Counted from the stretch's first letter, positions 46,978-56,609 are shown. The stretch is DNA of 64,000 nucleotides from Natroniella sp046097105 (GCF_046097105.1 NZ_CP175562.1:1240001-1304000), one strand, 5' to 3'. The notes: generated by a model not told the origin, from the letters alone. Made by a program: numbers and translations.

Positions 46978-48180
46978 TTAAAAATTATTTTCTAATATAT
47001 GTCCTAATTTTTCTTTCTTAGTCTTTAAATACTGCTTGTTTACTACATTTGGTTCAATTTGATGAGGTACCCTCTCAGTCACTTCTAAACCATATCCTTC
47101 TAAACCTACTATTTTTCGTGGGTTATTTGTCATCAGCTGAATCTTATTCAAACCTAAATCTGATAAAATTTGTGCTCCAATTCCATAATCCCTCATATCA
47201 TCATCAAAACCAAGTTCTTGGTTTGCTTCAACTGTATCTTTACCCTCATCTTGTAATTGATATGCTTTCAATTTATTAGCTAAACCAATCCCTCTACCTT
47301 CTTGCCTCATATAGAGCACAACTCCTACCCCTTCTTCTTCAAGCCTCTCTAAAGCTACTCCTAGCTGCTCACGGCAATCACACCGCAAAGAACCCAGTAC
47401 ATCCCCAGTTAAACATTCTGAATGGACTCTAACCAAAACTTCTTCCTCTTCTTCAATATCCCCTTTAATAATAGCTACATGGCATTTATTATCCACATCA
47501 GTCTCATAACCAACTGCTTTAAAATCACCAAATTTAGTCGGTAATTCAACCTCTGCTACACGATGAATCAAATTATCTTTTTTAACCTTATATTCAATTA
47601 AATCTTTGATAGTAATCATCTTAAGATTATGCTCTTTAGCAAATTCCTTTAACTCTGGGACACGAGCCATCGTTCCATCATCAGCCATAATCTCACAGAT
47701 AACACCTGCTGGATACAAACCGGCCAACTTAGCTAAATCGACTGCTGCCTCTGTATGACCAGCCCTTCTCAAAACTCCACCTTCTTTAGCCTTTAAAGGA
47801 AAAATATGACCAGGTCGAGCAAAATCAGTTGCTTTTGCTTCAGGGTTGACAACTTCTTTAATAGTTTTGGCCCTTTCAAAAGCAGAAATTCCTGTTGAAG
47901 TATCTTTATGATCAATAGAAACTGTAAAAGCAGTCTCATGACTATCAGTATTTTGTTGCACCATTTGTTCAAGGTCTAACTCTTTAACACGTTTTTCTGT
48001 AAGAGGTAAACAGATCAATCCTTTACCATAAGTTGCCATAAAATTGATGCTTTCTGGAGTTGCTTTCCCAGCAGCCATCAATAAATCGCCTTCATTTTCT
48101 CGATCTTCATCATCAACAACTATTATCATCTTTCCTTGTTTAATATCTTCAATCGCTGCTTCAATTGAATGAAAATCCAT
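46978..48180 (-). CDS. ribBA: bifunctional DHBP synthase / GTP cyclohydrolase II
   Basis: A 400-residue bifunctional enzyme feeding both branches of riboflavin synthesis. Residues about 1-200 are 3,4-dihydroxy-2-butanone-4-phosphate synthase (VDDEDRENEGDL, RAGHTEAAVDL). Residues about 205-400 are GTP cyclohydrolase II, with the zinc site ECLTGDVLGSLRCDC and RQEGRGIGL. I start at the ATG ending at 48180, with AAGGAG eight bases upstream; the GTG three codons earlier lies inside that spacing. Confidence 0.95.
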   Translation of the reverse strand: MDFHSIEAAIEDIKQGKMIIVVDDEDRENEGDLLMAAGKATPESINFMATYGKGLICLPLTEKRVKELDLEQMVQQNTDSHETAFTVSIDHKDTSTGISAFERAKTIKEVVNPEAKATDFARPGHIFPLKAKEGGVLRRAGHTEAAVDLAKLAGLYPAGVICEIMADDGTMARVPELKEFAKEHNLKMITIKDLIEYKVKKDNLIHRVAEVELPTKFGDFKAVGYETDVDNKCHVAIIKGDIEEEEEVLVRVHSECLTGDVLGSLRCDCREQLGVALERLEEEGVGVVLYMRQEGRGIGLANKLKAYQLQDEGKDTVEANQELGFDDDMRDYGIGAQILSDLGLNKIQLMTNNPRKIVGLEGYGLEVTERVPHQIEPNVVNKQYLKTKKEKLGHILENNF

Positions 48181-48235
48181 TTCGTTCACTCCTTAAATTA
48201 TTTAATATTTATATTTATTAAGCATTTACCACTAA

Positions 48236-48898
48236 TTAAGCAAATAAAAAACCTTTATCCTTCAACATCTTAATATCTATATTAGAATCAGATTCTACTT
48301 CATCTTCTTCAGCAAATTCCATCATTCTCTCCACATACTTACCTATTAAATCCACCTCTAAATTAACCTTATCGCCTATGCCTTTCTTACCTAAAATCGT
48401 AATTTGAGCTGTATGTGGAATCAAAGAAATATTAAAGCTATTAGTCTCCAGTTTAGCTACAGTCAAACTGACTCCATCTATGGTAATAGAACCTTTAGAA
48501 ATAATATACTTCAATATTTCCGGTGAAGGTTTTATCGTTACTACGACAGCATTATCTTCCCTCTTTTTGGCCTTGATAATCCCTACTCCATCTATATGAC
48601 CTGAAACTAGATGCCCACCTAAGCGATCTCCAACTCGCAACGCACGCTCTAAATTGACTTCCTGGCCTATTTTTAAATCTACCAAACTGGAATTTCTTAA
48701 TGTTTCAGGCATCACATCAACTGTAAATTCAGCCTCCGTAAAATCTGTCACAGTCAAACAAACACCATTCGTAGCAATACTATCTCCCAATTTTACATCA
48801 TCTAATACCTTATTAGCTTGAATAGTTAAAGCAATTGAATTACTTCCTCGCTCAATTTTTTTTATCTTTCCAATTTCCTCAACAATTCCAGTAAACAT
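48236..48898 (-). CDS. ribE: riboflavin synthase alpha chain
   Basis: A 220-residue enzyme that dismutates lumazine to riboflavin. It has two lumazine-binding repeats, the first opening MFTGIVEEIGKI and the second at about 98 with GHLVSGHIDGVG. It carries an acidic C-terminal tail of about 25 residues (EEDEVESDSNIDIKMLKDKGFLF) beyond the usual end. It is between ribD and ribBA. Confidence 0.94.
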   Translation of the reverse strand: MFTGIVEEIGKIKKIERGSNSIALTIQANKVLDDVKLGDSIATNGVCLTVTDFTEAEFTVDVMPETLRNSSLVDLKIGQEVNLERALRVGDRLGGHLVSGHIDGVGIIKAKKREDNAVVVTIKPSPEILKYIISKGSITIDGVSLTVAKLETNSFNISLIPHTAQITILGKKGIGDKVNLEVDLIGKYVERMMEFAEEDEVESDSNIDIKMLKDKGFLFA

Positions 48899-48927
48899 CT
48901 TTAACCTCCTCTTAAAACCTAGGTTCC

Positions 48928-50022
48928 TTACTTATATTTAGGATAACCTATTATCAAAAGATCATTATCAACTTTTGTGACCTCTAATTGTTCAATAACA
49001 ACTCCAGCTTCAATTTTATTTACTCCTCTACCAGCTACCACCGGTATTGCTTCTCTTCCGCCAATAATTTTAGGAGCAATAAAATAATATAATTTATCCA
49101 CAAGCTTAGTTTCTAAGAAAGAAGCATTTATCTGACTTCCTCCCTCAACTAATAAGCTTATTAACTCTCTTTTCCCTAACTCTTCTAATAATATCTTTAA
49201 ATCAACTTTATTTTTTATTCCTGCTTCAACTACCTCTACTCCAGCCTCTTTTAACTTTTTCTTTTTTGCTTGATCAGCCTGTTCAGTAGTTGCAATTATT
49301 GTAGGTGCAGAAGATTTTTGCGTAACTAACTTTGCATCTAGTGGAATTTTTAGTTCATCATCCAATACAATTCTAGTAGCATCTTCTCCACCTTCAGGTA
49401 ACCTAGTTGTTAATCTAGGGTCATCTGCTAAAACTGTACCTATTCCTACTAGAATCCCATCAACTCGATCTCTCAAGCGATGAACGAATTCTCTAGACCC
49501 TTCTCCTGTAATCCATTTAGAATCTCCTTTTTTAGTAGCAATCTTCCCATCTAAAGTCATAGCATTCTTTAAAATAACAAATGGAGTATTAGTCTTCATA
49601 TATTTAATATAATCTTCATTTAGTTTAACTGCTTCCTCTTTTAATAAACCCACTTCAGTCTTTATACCAGCAGATTCTAACATCTTAATCCCCTTACCTG
49701 CTACTTTAGGGTTTGGATCTTTCATAGCTATAACTACCTTTTTTATTCCAGATTCAATAATAAATTTAGCACAAGGTGGTGTTTTTCCATAATGGGAACA
49801 TGGTTCCAATGTAACATACATTGTAGCCCCTTTAGCTGCCTCACCAATACTGCTTAATACATTAGCTTCAGCATGAAAACCACCTGCATAATGATGATAA
49901 CCTGTTCCTATTACTTCCCCCTCTTTAACAACGACTGCTCCAACTAAAGGATTAGGACTTGTTCTCCCCAATGCTTTTTTAGCTAAGTCTAATGCTAAAC
50001 TCATATAATCTCTTTTGCCCAC
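48928..50022 (-). CDS. ribD: riboflavin biosynthesis deaminase/reductase
   Basis: A 364-residue bifunctional enzyme. The N-terminal deaminase has the zinc site HAEANVL and PCSHYGKTPPCAKF. The C-terminal reductase begins near ILKNAMTLDGKIAT, with LLVEGGSQINASFL later. I start at the GTG ending at 50022, because GGAAGGTG lies six bases upstream; a longer frame to 50061 runs through that site. First gene of the operon, downstream of the FMN riboswitch. Confidence 0.94.
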   Translation of the reverse strand: MGKRDYMSLALDLAKKALGRTSPNPLVGAVVVKEGEVIGTGYHHYAGGFHAEANVLSSIGEAAKGATMYVTLEPCSHYGKTPPCAKFIIESGIKKVVIAMKDPNPKVAGKGIKMLESAGIKTEVGLLKEEAVKLNEDYIKYMKTNTPFVILKNAMTLDGKIATKKGDSKWITGEGSREFVHRLRDRVDGILVGIGTVLADDPRLTTRLPEGGEDATRIVLDDELKIPLDAKLVTQKSSAPTIIATTEQADQAKKKKLKEAGVEVVEAGIKNKVDLKILLEELGKRELISLLVEGGSQINASFLETKLVDKLYYFIAPKIIGGREAIPVVAGRGVNKIEAGVVIEQLEVTKVDNDLLIIGYPKYK

Positions 50023-50204
50023 TACTTTCACCTTCCATTCTAATTTACAATCATTTAACAACTTTTAACTGTATTTTACTAATCATCAATCAGAACAAAA
50101 TGTCCTCTCTTATATAAGGTTAAGCCTAAATCTAAGTAAACTATTTAAAAATCTTGGAAATAAAAATTCATTTACAATGTAAAAAAGTACCGTTTTCTTA
50201 ATAA

Positions 50205-50238
50205 CAAAAAGTTCTCAGAATTAAACTCCGAGAACTTT
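50205..50238 (-). terminator. expression-platform terminator of the FMN riboswitch
   Basis: AAAGTTCTC/GAGAACTTT arms (50208-50216 and 50230-50238) are followed on the minus strand by a T run. It lies about 25 bases after the aptamer, where FMN binding would favour termination before ribD. Confidence 0.8.
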
Positions 50239-50262
50239 ACATATCCATTAGTAAAATACTAA

Positions 50263-50395
50263 TTTCTGATTCTTCCTCTCTCATCCAGACTATAACTGTC
50301 GGTTTTGGAATTTCACCAAGTCAACTCATTTGAGCTCGCGGACTATCACCGCCGGTTAGGAATTTCACCTGTTCCCGAAGAAAATATTCTGTTTT
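50263..50395 (-). promoter_or_regulatory. FMN riboswitch (RFN element)
   Basis: Read on the minus strand it has the conserved RFN blocks: CTTCGGG-CAGGTGAAATTCC, CCGGCGGTGATAGTCCGCGAGC, TTGGTGAAATTCCAAAACCGACAG and TAGTCTGGATGAGAGA-GGAAGAAT, closing a multi-branched aptamer. It controls ribD-ribE-ribBA-ribH. Confidence 0.95.
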
Positions 50396-50508
50396 TCCAT
50401 TACTTATTATATTACAAATGAAAAAATAAATCAAATAAAAATTTGGCTAAATGAAAATAATTTATCAAAATATAAATAATATAACTATCAGCTATCAATT
50501 ATATACAT

Positions 50509-51159
50509 TTATTCAGTACTCATTTTAAGTTGAGCAATTGCTTGTCCTCTTTTTTCAACTCCAAAAACTGCTGAACCTGCTACCAAAACATTGGCCCCAG
50601 CTTTAACAGCATCTACTGCCGTTGTATTAGGCTTGATTCCCCCGTCTACTTGAATATCAACCTCTAATCCTCGCTCTTCAATCTGATTTCTTAACTTCTC
50701 AATTTTAGGCAATACTTCAGGAATAAAGGATTGCCCACCAAAACCAGGATTAACTGTCATCAATAATACCATATCTAATTCATCAAGTACATATTCTATA
50801 ACAGCCAAAGGTGTAGCTGGATTTAAGGCAACTGCCGCTTTAACCCCTTCTTGTTTTATATTTTGAATCGTCCGATGTAAATGTGGACAAGTTTCAGCAT
50901 GAACAGTGATTATGTCTGCTCCTACTTTAATAAAATCAGAGATATAGTAATCTGGATTTTCAATCATTAAATGAACATCTAATACCTGGTCAGTCTTATC
51001 TTGAATTGCATCTAAAACTAACGGGCCAATCGTAATATTAGGTACAAAATGCCCATCCATTACATCAATATGTAAATACTCTGCTTCATCTACAGTCTTT
51101 ATTTCCTCTTCTAATTTACTGAAATCTGCTGATAAAATTGATGGTGCCACTTTGATCAT
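50509..51159 (-). CDS. rpe: ribulose-phosphate 3-epimerase
   Basis: A 216-residue TIM-barrel enzyme of the pentose phosphate pathway. Signatures MIKVAPSILSADFSKLEEEI, LHIDVMDGHFVPNITIGP, VNPGFGGQSFIPEVLPKI and QVDGGIKPNT are intact. I start at the ATG ending at 51159, with GGTGAT upstream, seven bases beyond the rsgA stop; a longer frame would overlap rsgA. It is the last gene of the priA-to-rpe housekeeping run. Confidence 0.95.
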   Translation of the reverse strand: MIKVAPSILSADFSKLEEEIKTVDEAEYLHIDVMDGHFVPNITIGPLVLDAIQDKTDQVLDVHLMIENPDYYISDFIKVGADIITVHAETCPHLHRTIQNIKQEGVKAAVALNPATPLAVIEYVLDELDMVLLMTVNPGFGGQSFIPEVLPKIEKLRNQIEERGLEVDIQVDGGIKPNTTAVDAVKAGANVLVAGSAVFGVEKRGQAIAQLKMSTE

Positions 51160-51166
51160 ATTAAAA

Positions 51167-52048
51167 TCACCAACTCCTCTTTTTGTTTTCAATTTCTTCT
51201 AAAAACTTCAAATAGTTTTGATAACGTTCTTCTGCAATCCCTTCTTTAGTTACTGCTTCTTTGACTGCACAGTGAGGTTCATGGCTATGTGAACAAGTAC
51301 TGAACTTACATTGACCTAAATAATCCATTAATTCAGGAAAGAAATACTGCAATTCTTCAGCATTAATAAAACTTAAATCAAGTGAGCTAAAACCTGGGGT
51401 ATCTGCTACCCAACCTCCATTATCCAGACTCAACAATTCAACATGTCTAGTTGTATGTCTACCTCTTTTAATTCGTTGACTTACCTCTCCAACTTTCAAT
51501 TCTAAATCTGATTGAATAGAATTTAACAAACTTGATTTACCAACTCCAGAAGGACCCGCAAAGACAGATACATTATCCTTTAAAACTTCTTCTAAATCAT
51601 CTAAACCTATTTCTTCCTTAACACTAGTATAAATTACTTTATAGCCAATTTTTTGATAAGAAAAAAGTTGCTTTTTAGCCATTTCTAAAGATGATAACTC
51701 AACTTTATTAATACAAATAACCACTTCTAAATCAGCTATCTCTGCTAATACTAATAAACGATCTAATAGTTTCAAATCTAAATCTGGCTCTAAAATAGCA
51801 AAAGTAATAATTACTTGGTCAATATTGGCAATCACAGGACGAAATAAAGAATTCTTTCTCTCCAGCCTTTCTTCTACAACCCCGCTCCCATCTTCCAATA
51901 AATCAAATTTAACTAAATCACCGGTAATTACATCAAAACCATTATTTTTTAACTTACCTCTAATCTTACAGCGATATACTTCCTTGCTTTCAAAATCATG
52001 AACAAAGAAATAACCCCCCAATGCTTTTAAAACTCTTCCTTCTCTCAT
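51167..52048 (-). CDS. rsgA: ribosome small-subunit GTPase A
   Basis: A 293-residue circularly permuted GTPase that helps mature the 30S subunit. An N-terminal OB fold opens with REGRVLKALGGYFFV. The G4 motif (INKVEL) comes before G1 (GPSGVGKSSLLN) and G3 (DTPGF). The zinc-binding C-terminal domain has CKFSTCSHSHEPHCAVKEAV. Start at the ATG ending at 52048, with GGGAG seven bases upstream. Adjacent to prkC across a MITE-like element. Confidence 0.95.
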   Translation of the reverse strand: MREGRVLKALGGYFFVHDFESKEVYRCKIRGKLKNNGFDVITGDLVKFDLLEDGSGVVEERLERKNSLFRPVIANIDQVIITFAILEPDLDLKLLDRLLVLAEIADLEVVICINKVELSSLEMAKKQLFSYQKIGYKVIYTSVKEEIGLDDLEEVLKDNVSVFAGPSGVGKSSLLNSIQSDLELKVGEVSQRIKRGRHTTRHVELLSLDNGGWVADTPGFSSLDLSFINAEELQYFFPELMDYLGQCKFSTCSHSHEPHCAVKEAVTKEGIAEERYQNYLKFLEEIENKKRSW

Positions 52049-52089
52049 AATCACTCTCCCTTTTTTTATTTAAATAGCATATATCTTAT

Positions 52090-52356
52090 TTGATATAATG
52101 TGTAACTTCGTGACACAGCCCTCAGCTATCAGCCATGAGTCGTCAGCCCAATCAAAACCTATTAAACCCCAACAAGTAAAACCATCTCAATCCAGGAAAT
52201 ATAATGGTTTCTAGATGTTTTAATTTTTATTGATTTTAAATTCTCTTAACTGATAGCTGAGGGCTGACCACTGACCCTACGAGTTCTAAAATTCCAAGAA
52301 CTCTCCGTAACAAAAACCGTTCGCTATGTGGCACAAAAGTGCCACATTATTGTAAT
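52090..52356. mobile_element. MITE-like element, copy 2
   Basis: Its left end (TTGATATAATGTGTAACTT at 52090-52108) and right end (52335-52356) match the ends of the element at 481-602; the right ends agree over all 22 bases, and TAATAAA follows both copies. The interior differs completely and contains a perfect 17-bp inverted pair (52116-52132 and 52250-52266) of the AGCTATC heptamer family, plus a nine-bp palindrome ATGTGGCAC/GTGCCACAT next to the right end. Different cargo between the same ends is typical of non-autonomous elements. It fills the prkC-rsgA gap of about 330 bases; no gene is visible inside. Confidence 0.5.
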
Positions 52357-52381
52357 AAAGTTTAACTTTTTAGCTGGACAA

Positions 52382-54334
52382 TTACAACCGCTTTTCATAA
52401 TTTAATTGTCCATCAAAATAAATCCTAATTACAGCTGAACCAACCGTAATCACTTCCTCATCAATTCGGTCATTGGCTTGATGAACCTCTTGATAAACAA
52501 CCCGCTTTCCATTGTTATCTTCAACAGTAATTCTTACTTCTCTCTCAGGACCAGGTGGGATAAAGGTTCTAACCTGTGAAGTATTTATCTCAGCTCCTTC
52601 TACATTTCTAATTCCTGAACTTACAATCAAATCTATCGTTGAGCCTTCTGTCAATTCCTCTCCAGGCTCAGGATCTTGAGCTATAACCCTACCTTTACGA
52701 TAATTCAAACTCTCTTTTTCAATTATCCGCCCAATAATCAAATTTTGCTCTTGTAATCTTTGTTCTGCTTCTTCTTGACGCAAACCTACTACTTCCGATA
52801 TAACTACTTGCTCAGGTTCTCGACCTTGACTGATCACTAAATCAACCTCAGTATTCATCTTTGCCTCTTCTTCAACCCCAGGCTCTTGAGAAATAATCTC
52901 ATCTTTAGGAAATTGATCACTATATTGATGCTCCAGCTCTCCTACTTCTAAATTACTCCTATTTAATTTAATCCTGGCTTCTCTTAAAGTGCCTCCGACC
53001 AACTCTGGAACTTCAACCATTTGTGCTCCTTTACTAGTTACCACACTAATTACTCGATTTTCTTTAACTATCCTGTTAGGTTCAGGACTTTGTGAAATAA
53101 CATGATCTTCAGCAATCTCATTGTTATGACTTTCGTAATAAACTTCTAAGTTCAACCCTAACTCCTCTAACTGTTCTCGAGCTACATCTACATGTTCCCC
53201 TCTCAAATTTGGTACTTTAACATCATCAACAGCCATATACTGACCTAACAAATAATAGCCTAAACCAATCACAATTAGAACTGATATTAGTATAACCCCT
53301 AATCCAAGAGCCAGTTTCTTTTTGCTAGATTTTTTTGGCTTTTTATTAGATTCTTTATCTTTTTCTGCATTCATATCCTTTAATCCTCCAGAATCTATTT
53401 TAGTTATATCTTCTTCATTAAGCTCCTGGTTAACTTTAGAAATAACCTTAGTTTGCTGTTCTTCTTGCTTAGAAATAACCATTGTCTTTTGATTAGCAGT
53501 CCCCTGTTGTAAATCAAGCTGACGACTAACCTCCCTTAAATCCTTTAACATTTCAACAGCTGAATTATATCTTTCAGCAGGATCTTTAGCAATAGACTTC
53601 AAAATAATATTAACTAGCTGCGGAGGCAAATCAGGATTAAGTTCTTGGGGAGGAGTAACTTCCTGCTCAATATGCTTCAATGCTACCGATACAGAAGTAT
53701 CCCCTTTAAAAGGCAGTTCTCCAGTAACTAGTTCATATAAAACAATTCCTAATGAGTAGATATCAGACCGCATAGTAATCTTACTACCCTTAGCTTGCTC
53801 TGGAGAAAGATAATGAGCTGAACCTACAATGGATTCAGTATGAACCATCGTTGCTGCAGTTATTGCTTGAGCAATTCCAAAATCAGTTACTTTAACCTTG
53901 CCAGCAGACGTTAGTAAAATGTTGTGCGGTTTAATATCACAATGAACAATATTATTTCGATGTGCTGTAATCAAAGCTTGACAAACTTCTTGTACTATTT
54001 TAACCGCTTCTGCAACCTCTAATTTACCAGCTCTTTTAAGTTTTTCTTTTAAATTATCCCCTTCTATATGCTCCATAATTATATACTGAAAATCACCATC
54101 TTTAGCTATATCGTAGATATTAACAATATTTTGATGAGAAAAACTAGCAACCGCTTGAGCTTCATGTCTAAACCTTTTTACAGCAGCTATATCATCAGTA
54201 AATTGAGGCTGTAAAACTTTAACTGCTACTTCTCTACCTAATAATTCATCTTGGGCCAAATAAACAATAGCCATTCCACCTGTGCCAATTTTTTCAATTA
54301 ATTCATACCTATTATTAAGCACTTTCCCAATCAT
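52382..54334 (-). CDS. prkC: PASTA-domain serine/threonine protein kinase
   Basis: A 650-residue membrane kinase of the PrkC/Stk family that senses muropeptides. The kinase domain (about 8-270) has GTGGMAIVYLA, the VAVKVL Lys40, the catalytic loop HCDIKPHNILL (Cys replaces the usual Arg before Asp, a non-RD loop) and TDFGIAQAI. A single membrane helix lies at about 344-371. Three PASTA repeats follow outside the membrane (about 373-445, 446-512, 513-585), then a strand-rich tail of about 65 residues. Its phosphatase PrpC gene is 27 bases away. Confidence 0.95.
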   Translation of the reverse strand: MIGKVLNNRYELIEKIGTGGMAIVYLAQDELLGREVAVKVLQPQFTDDIAAVKRFRHEAQAVASFSHQNIVNIYDIAKDGDFQYIIMEHIEGDNLKEKLKRAGKLEVAEAVKIVQEVCQALITAHRNNIVHCDIKPHNILLTSAGKVKVTDFGIAQAITAATMVHTESIVGSAHYLSPEQAKGSKITMRSDIYSLGIVLYELVTGELPFKGDTSVSVALKHIEQEVTPPQELNPDLPPQLVNIILKSIAKDPAERYNSAVEMLKDLREVSRQLDLQQGTANQKTMVISKQEEQQTKVISKVNQELNEEDITKIDSGGLKDMNAEKDKESNKKPKKSSKKKLALGLGVILISVLIVIGLGYYLLGQYMAVDDVKVPNLRGEHVDVAREQLEELGLNLEVYYESHNNEIAEDHVISQSPEPNRIVKENRVISVVTSKGAQMVEVPELVGGTLREARIKLNRSNLEVGELEHQYSDQFPKDEIISQEPGVEEEAKMNTEVDLVISQGREPEQVVISEVVGLRQEEAEQRLQEQNLIIGRIIEKESLNYRKGRVIAQDPEPGEELTEGSTIDLIVSSGIRNVEGAEINTSQVRTFIPPGPEREVRITVEDNNGKRVVYQEVHQANDRIDEEVITVGSAVIRIYFDGQLNYEKRL

Positions 54335-54361
54335 AATGTCACCCCAAAATCTTTAACTTAA

Positions 54362-55078
54362 TTATACTGAATAAATAATTACAGTAATATTATCACGACC
54401 GCCTCGTTGGTTAGCCAGTTCAACTAAGCTTTCAGCTTTTTGCTGTAAATTAATCGGTTTAGCTAATATATCTGCTAATTCCTCATCAGATGTCATATTA
54501 GTCAACCCATCAGAACAGAACAAGATTAAATCTTGTTCTTTTAAATCTACCTCAAACAAATCTTTATCTACTTTTTTTTCTATTCCTAACGCATTAGTCA
54601 ATATATTCTTTTGTGGATGATCTTCAGCTTCTTCTGGAGTGATAATATTCTTCTTAACCAATTCTTGAACCATAGAATGATCCTGGCTAATTTGGCATAA
54701 GTCATCATCTCTAAATAAATAAGCTCTCGTATCACCAATATGACCAATTGTTAATATTCTATCTTTGATAACCCCTAAAGTCAAGGTAGTCCCCATTCCA
54801 TGATATTCTTCTTTTTCCTTACTTTTCTGATAAACATACTGGTTTGCTTGCGAAATTAAAGTTTTTATATCTTGTATTAAATCATCACTATTAAATTGAT
54901 AATTCTTAATCACCTCAATAGCTAAAGAACTGGCCAGGTCACCAGAATTGTGACCTCCCATTCCATCTGCTACAACCAATACGGTAAAATTATCTTTAGC
55001 TAAAACTAAATAATTATCCTCATTTTCAGCTCTAACTTTACCGCAATCTGAAATTGCTCCATAATTCAAACTTATCAC
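54362..55078 (-). CDS. prpC: PP2C-type protein phosphatase
   Basis: A 238-residue Mg/Mn-dependent Ser/Thr phosphatase that opposes PrkC. The metal-binding VLVVADGMGGHNSGDLAS, GHIGDTRAYLF, CSDGLTNM and GRDNITVII motifs are all present. It is four bases from the FHA gene and 27 bases from prkC, so the three genes are probably translated from one message. Confidence 0.95.
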   Translation of the reverse strand: MISLNYGAISDCGKVRAENEDNYLVLAKDNFTVLVVADGMGGHNSGDLASSLAIEVIKNYQFNSDDLIQDIKTLISQANQYVYQKSKEKEEYHGMGTTLTLGVIKDRILTIGHIGDTRAYLFRDDDLCQISQDHSMVQELVKKNIITPEEAEDHPQKNILTNALGIEKKVDKDLFEVDLKEQDLILFCSDGLTNMTSDEELADILAKPINLQQKAESLVELANQRGGRDNITVIIYSV

Positions 55079-55082
55079 CTCT

Positions 55083-55577
55083 TTACTCCAAATTCAAAGA
55101 AAACCTCAGCTTAATATCACCTAAACTGATTATATCTTGATCAGAAAGTTTTTTCTCTTTAACTAATCTACCATTAACCTTCAATCCATTAGTACTATTT
55201 AAGTCTTTAATTAAATAACAGTATTTTTTAGTAACTATTTGAGCATGTACTCTAGAAACACTAATATCAGATAAAACAATCTCATTCGTTTCTTGGCGAC
55301 CAATATTAGTTTCTATCGAATCAAGAATAAATTCTTGTTGTTGCTCCTTTCCCGTAAGTAGTTTAAGGCAACATTTTTGGCGAGAGACAGGAGTTATTTT
55401 ACGAGTAGAACTAACTTTCTGACAAGAATCAACCTTAAATTGTTCACTAGAGTTAAATATTTTGGTTCCATCATCTTTAGTATCTTGAATGCCAGTATTA
55501 TTTTCATCTTTTATTAGTTGTTCAGAAAAAACTGATTTTATCTTTTTTCTTAACTTAGTTCGCAAACCCATATTCAT
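55083..55577 (-). CDS. FHA-domain protein
   Basis: A 164-residue protein with a basic N terminus (LRTKLRKKIKSVF), a charged linker and an FHA domain at about 75-160: IGRQETNEIVLSDISVSRVHAQI, then DLNSTNGLKVNG. FHA domains bind phosphothreonine. It sits between rlmN, whose TAA stop is directly followed by its ATG, and prpC-prkC, so it is probably a PrkC substrate or adaptor (inference). No transmembrane segment is obvious. Confidence 0.9.
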   Translation of the reverse strand: MNMGLRTKLRKKIKSVFSEQLIKDENNTGIQDTKDDGTKIFNSSEQFKVDSCQKVSSTRKITPVSRQKCCLKLLTGKEQQQEFILDSIETNIGRQETNEIVLSDISVSRVHAQIVTKKYCYLIKDLNSTNGLKVNGRLVKEKKLSDQDIISLGDIKLRFSLNLE

Positions 55578-56609
55578 TTAAGCCTCCTTAGCCTTTAATT
55601 GTCCACAAGCAGCATCAATATCAGCTCCACGCTCTACTCTTACTGTTACAGGAATATTCTTCATTTCTAACTGCTCTTTAAAAAGTTGAATTGATTTTTT
55701 GTGAGGCTTATTATATTCAAACTCTTGTACCGGATTAATTGGAATCAAATTAACATGGGCCAACATATTTGATAATAAAGAGGCTAACTTGCGGGCTAAG
55801 TTTTGAGAATCATTAACTCCCTCTACCAAAGCATACTCAAAACTGACTCGTCGCCCAGTCTGATTGATATAATAATCACATGCTCCTAATAAATCTTCTA
55901 ACGGATAACGTTGATTAATCGGCATCATCTGACTACGTAACTGATCAGTAGGTGCATGTAATGAAATGGCTAATGTCAATTGAAACTTTTCCTCTGCCAA
56001 CTTTTTAATCTCAGGAACCAAACCACAAGTAGATAATGTAATCCTTCTACTGCCAATATTCAGCCCTGCCTCATGATTAATTAAGTTAATAGCTTTTAAG
56101 ACCTGCTCATAATTAGCTAATGGCTCACCCATTCCCATCAAAACAACATTACTAATCCGCTCTTTTTTCAATCTCTCTACCATCAAAATCTGATTAATAA
56201 TCTCCCCTGCTGTTAAATTGCGGCTTAACCCTTGTAGGCCTGTAGCACAGAAATTACACCCCATCGCACAACCAACCTGACTGGAAATGCAAAGACTCTT
56301 CCTGCCACCCTGATTAGGCAGATAAACAGTCTCAACCTTCTCCCCATCTGTTAATTGAAAAAGATACTTTTCCGTCCCATCTTTAGAAAGTTGGCGGTTA
56401 AGTACTGTAAAATCTTCTAACATAGCAACTTGTTGCAACTCACTTCTTAAATCCTTAGGCAAATTCTTCATTTGAGTAATTGTATCTACTTTTTGATTAT
56501 AAATCCAATTAAATACCTGTTTAGCTCTAAAAGTAGGCTGTTTTAAATCTACCATCAACTCCTCTAACTCTTCCAATGTCTTTCCAACTAGTGCTACTCT
56601 ATCTGTCAT
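55578..56609 (-). CDS. rlmN: dual-specificity RNA methyltransferase RlmN
   Basis: A 343-residue radical-SAM enzyme that makes m2A2503 in 23S rRNA and m2A37 in tRNA. The CxxxCxxC cluster is in QVGCAMGCNFCATG (Cys114, Cys118, Cys121). The GMGEPLANYEQVLKA motif and the C-terminal Cys in DIDAACGQL, needed for the methylated Cys, are present. I start at the ATG ending at 56609, with GAGGGG nine bases upstream. It precedes the FHA gene without a gap. Confidence 0.95.
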   Translation of the reverse strand: MTDRVALVGKTLEELEELMVDLKQPTFRAKQVFNWIYNQKVDTITQMKNLPKDLRSELQQVAMLEDFTVLNRQLSKDGTEKYLFQLTDGEKVETVYLPNQGGRKSLCISSQVGCAMGCNFCATGLQGLSRNLTAGEIINQILMVERLKKERISNVVLMGMGEPLANYEQVLKAINLINHEAGLNIGSRRITLSTCGLVPEIKKLAEEKFQLTLAISLHAPTDQLRSQMMPINQRYPLEDLLGACDYYINQTGRRVSFEYALVEGVNDSQNLARKLASLLSNMLAHVNLIPINPVQEFEYNKPHKKSIQLFKEQLEMKNIPVTVRVERGADIDAACGQLKAKEA

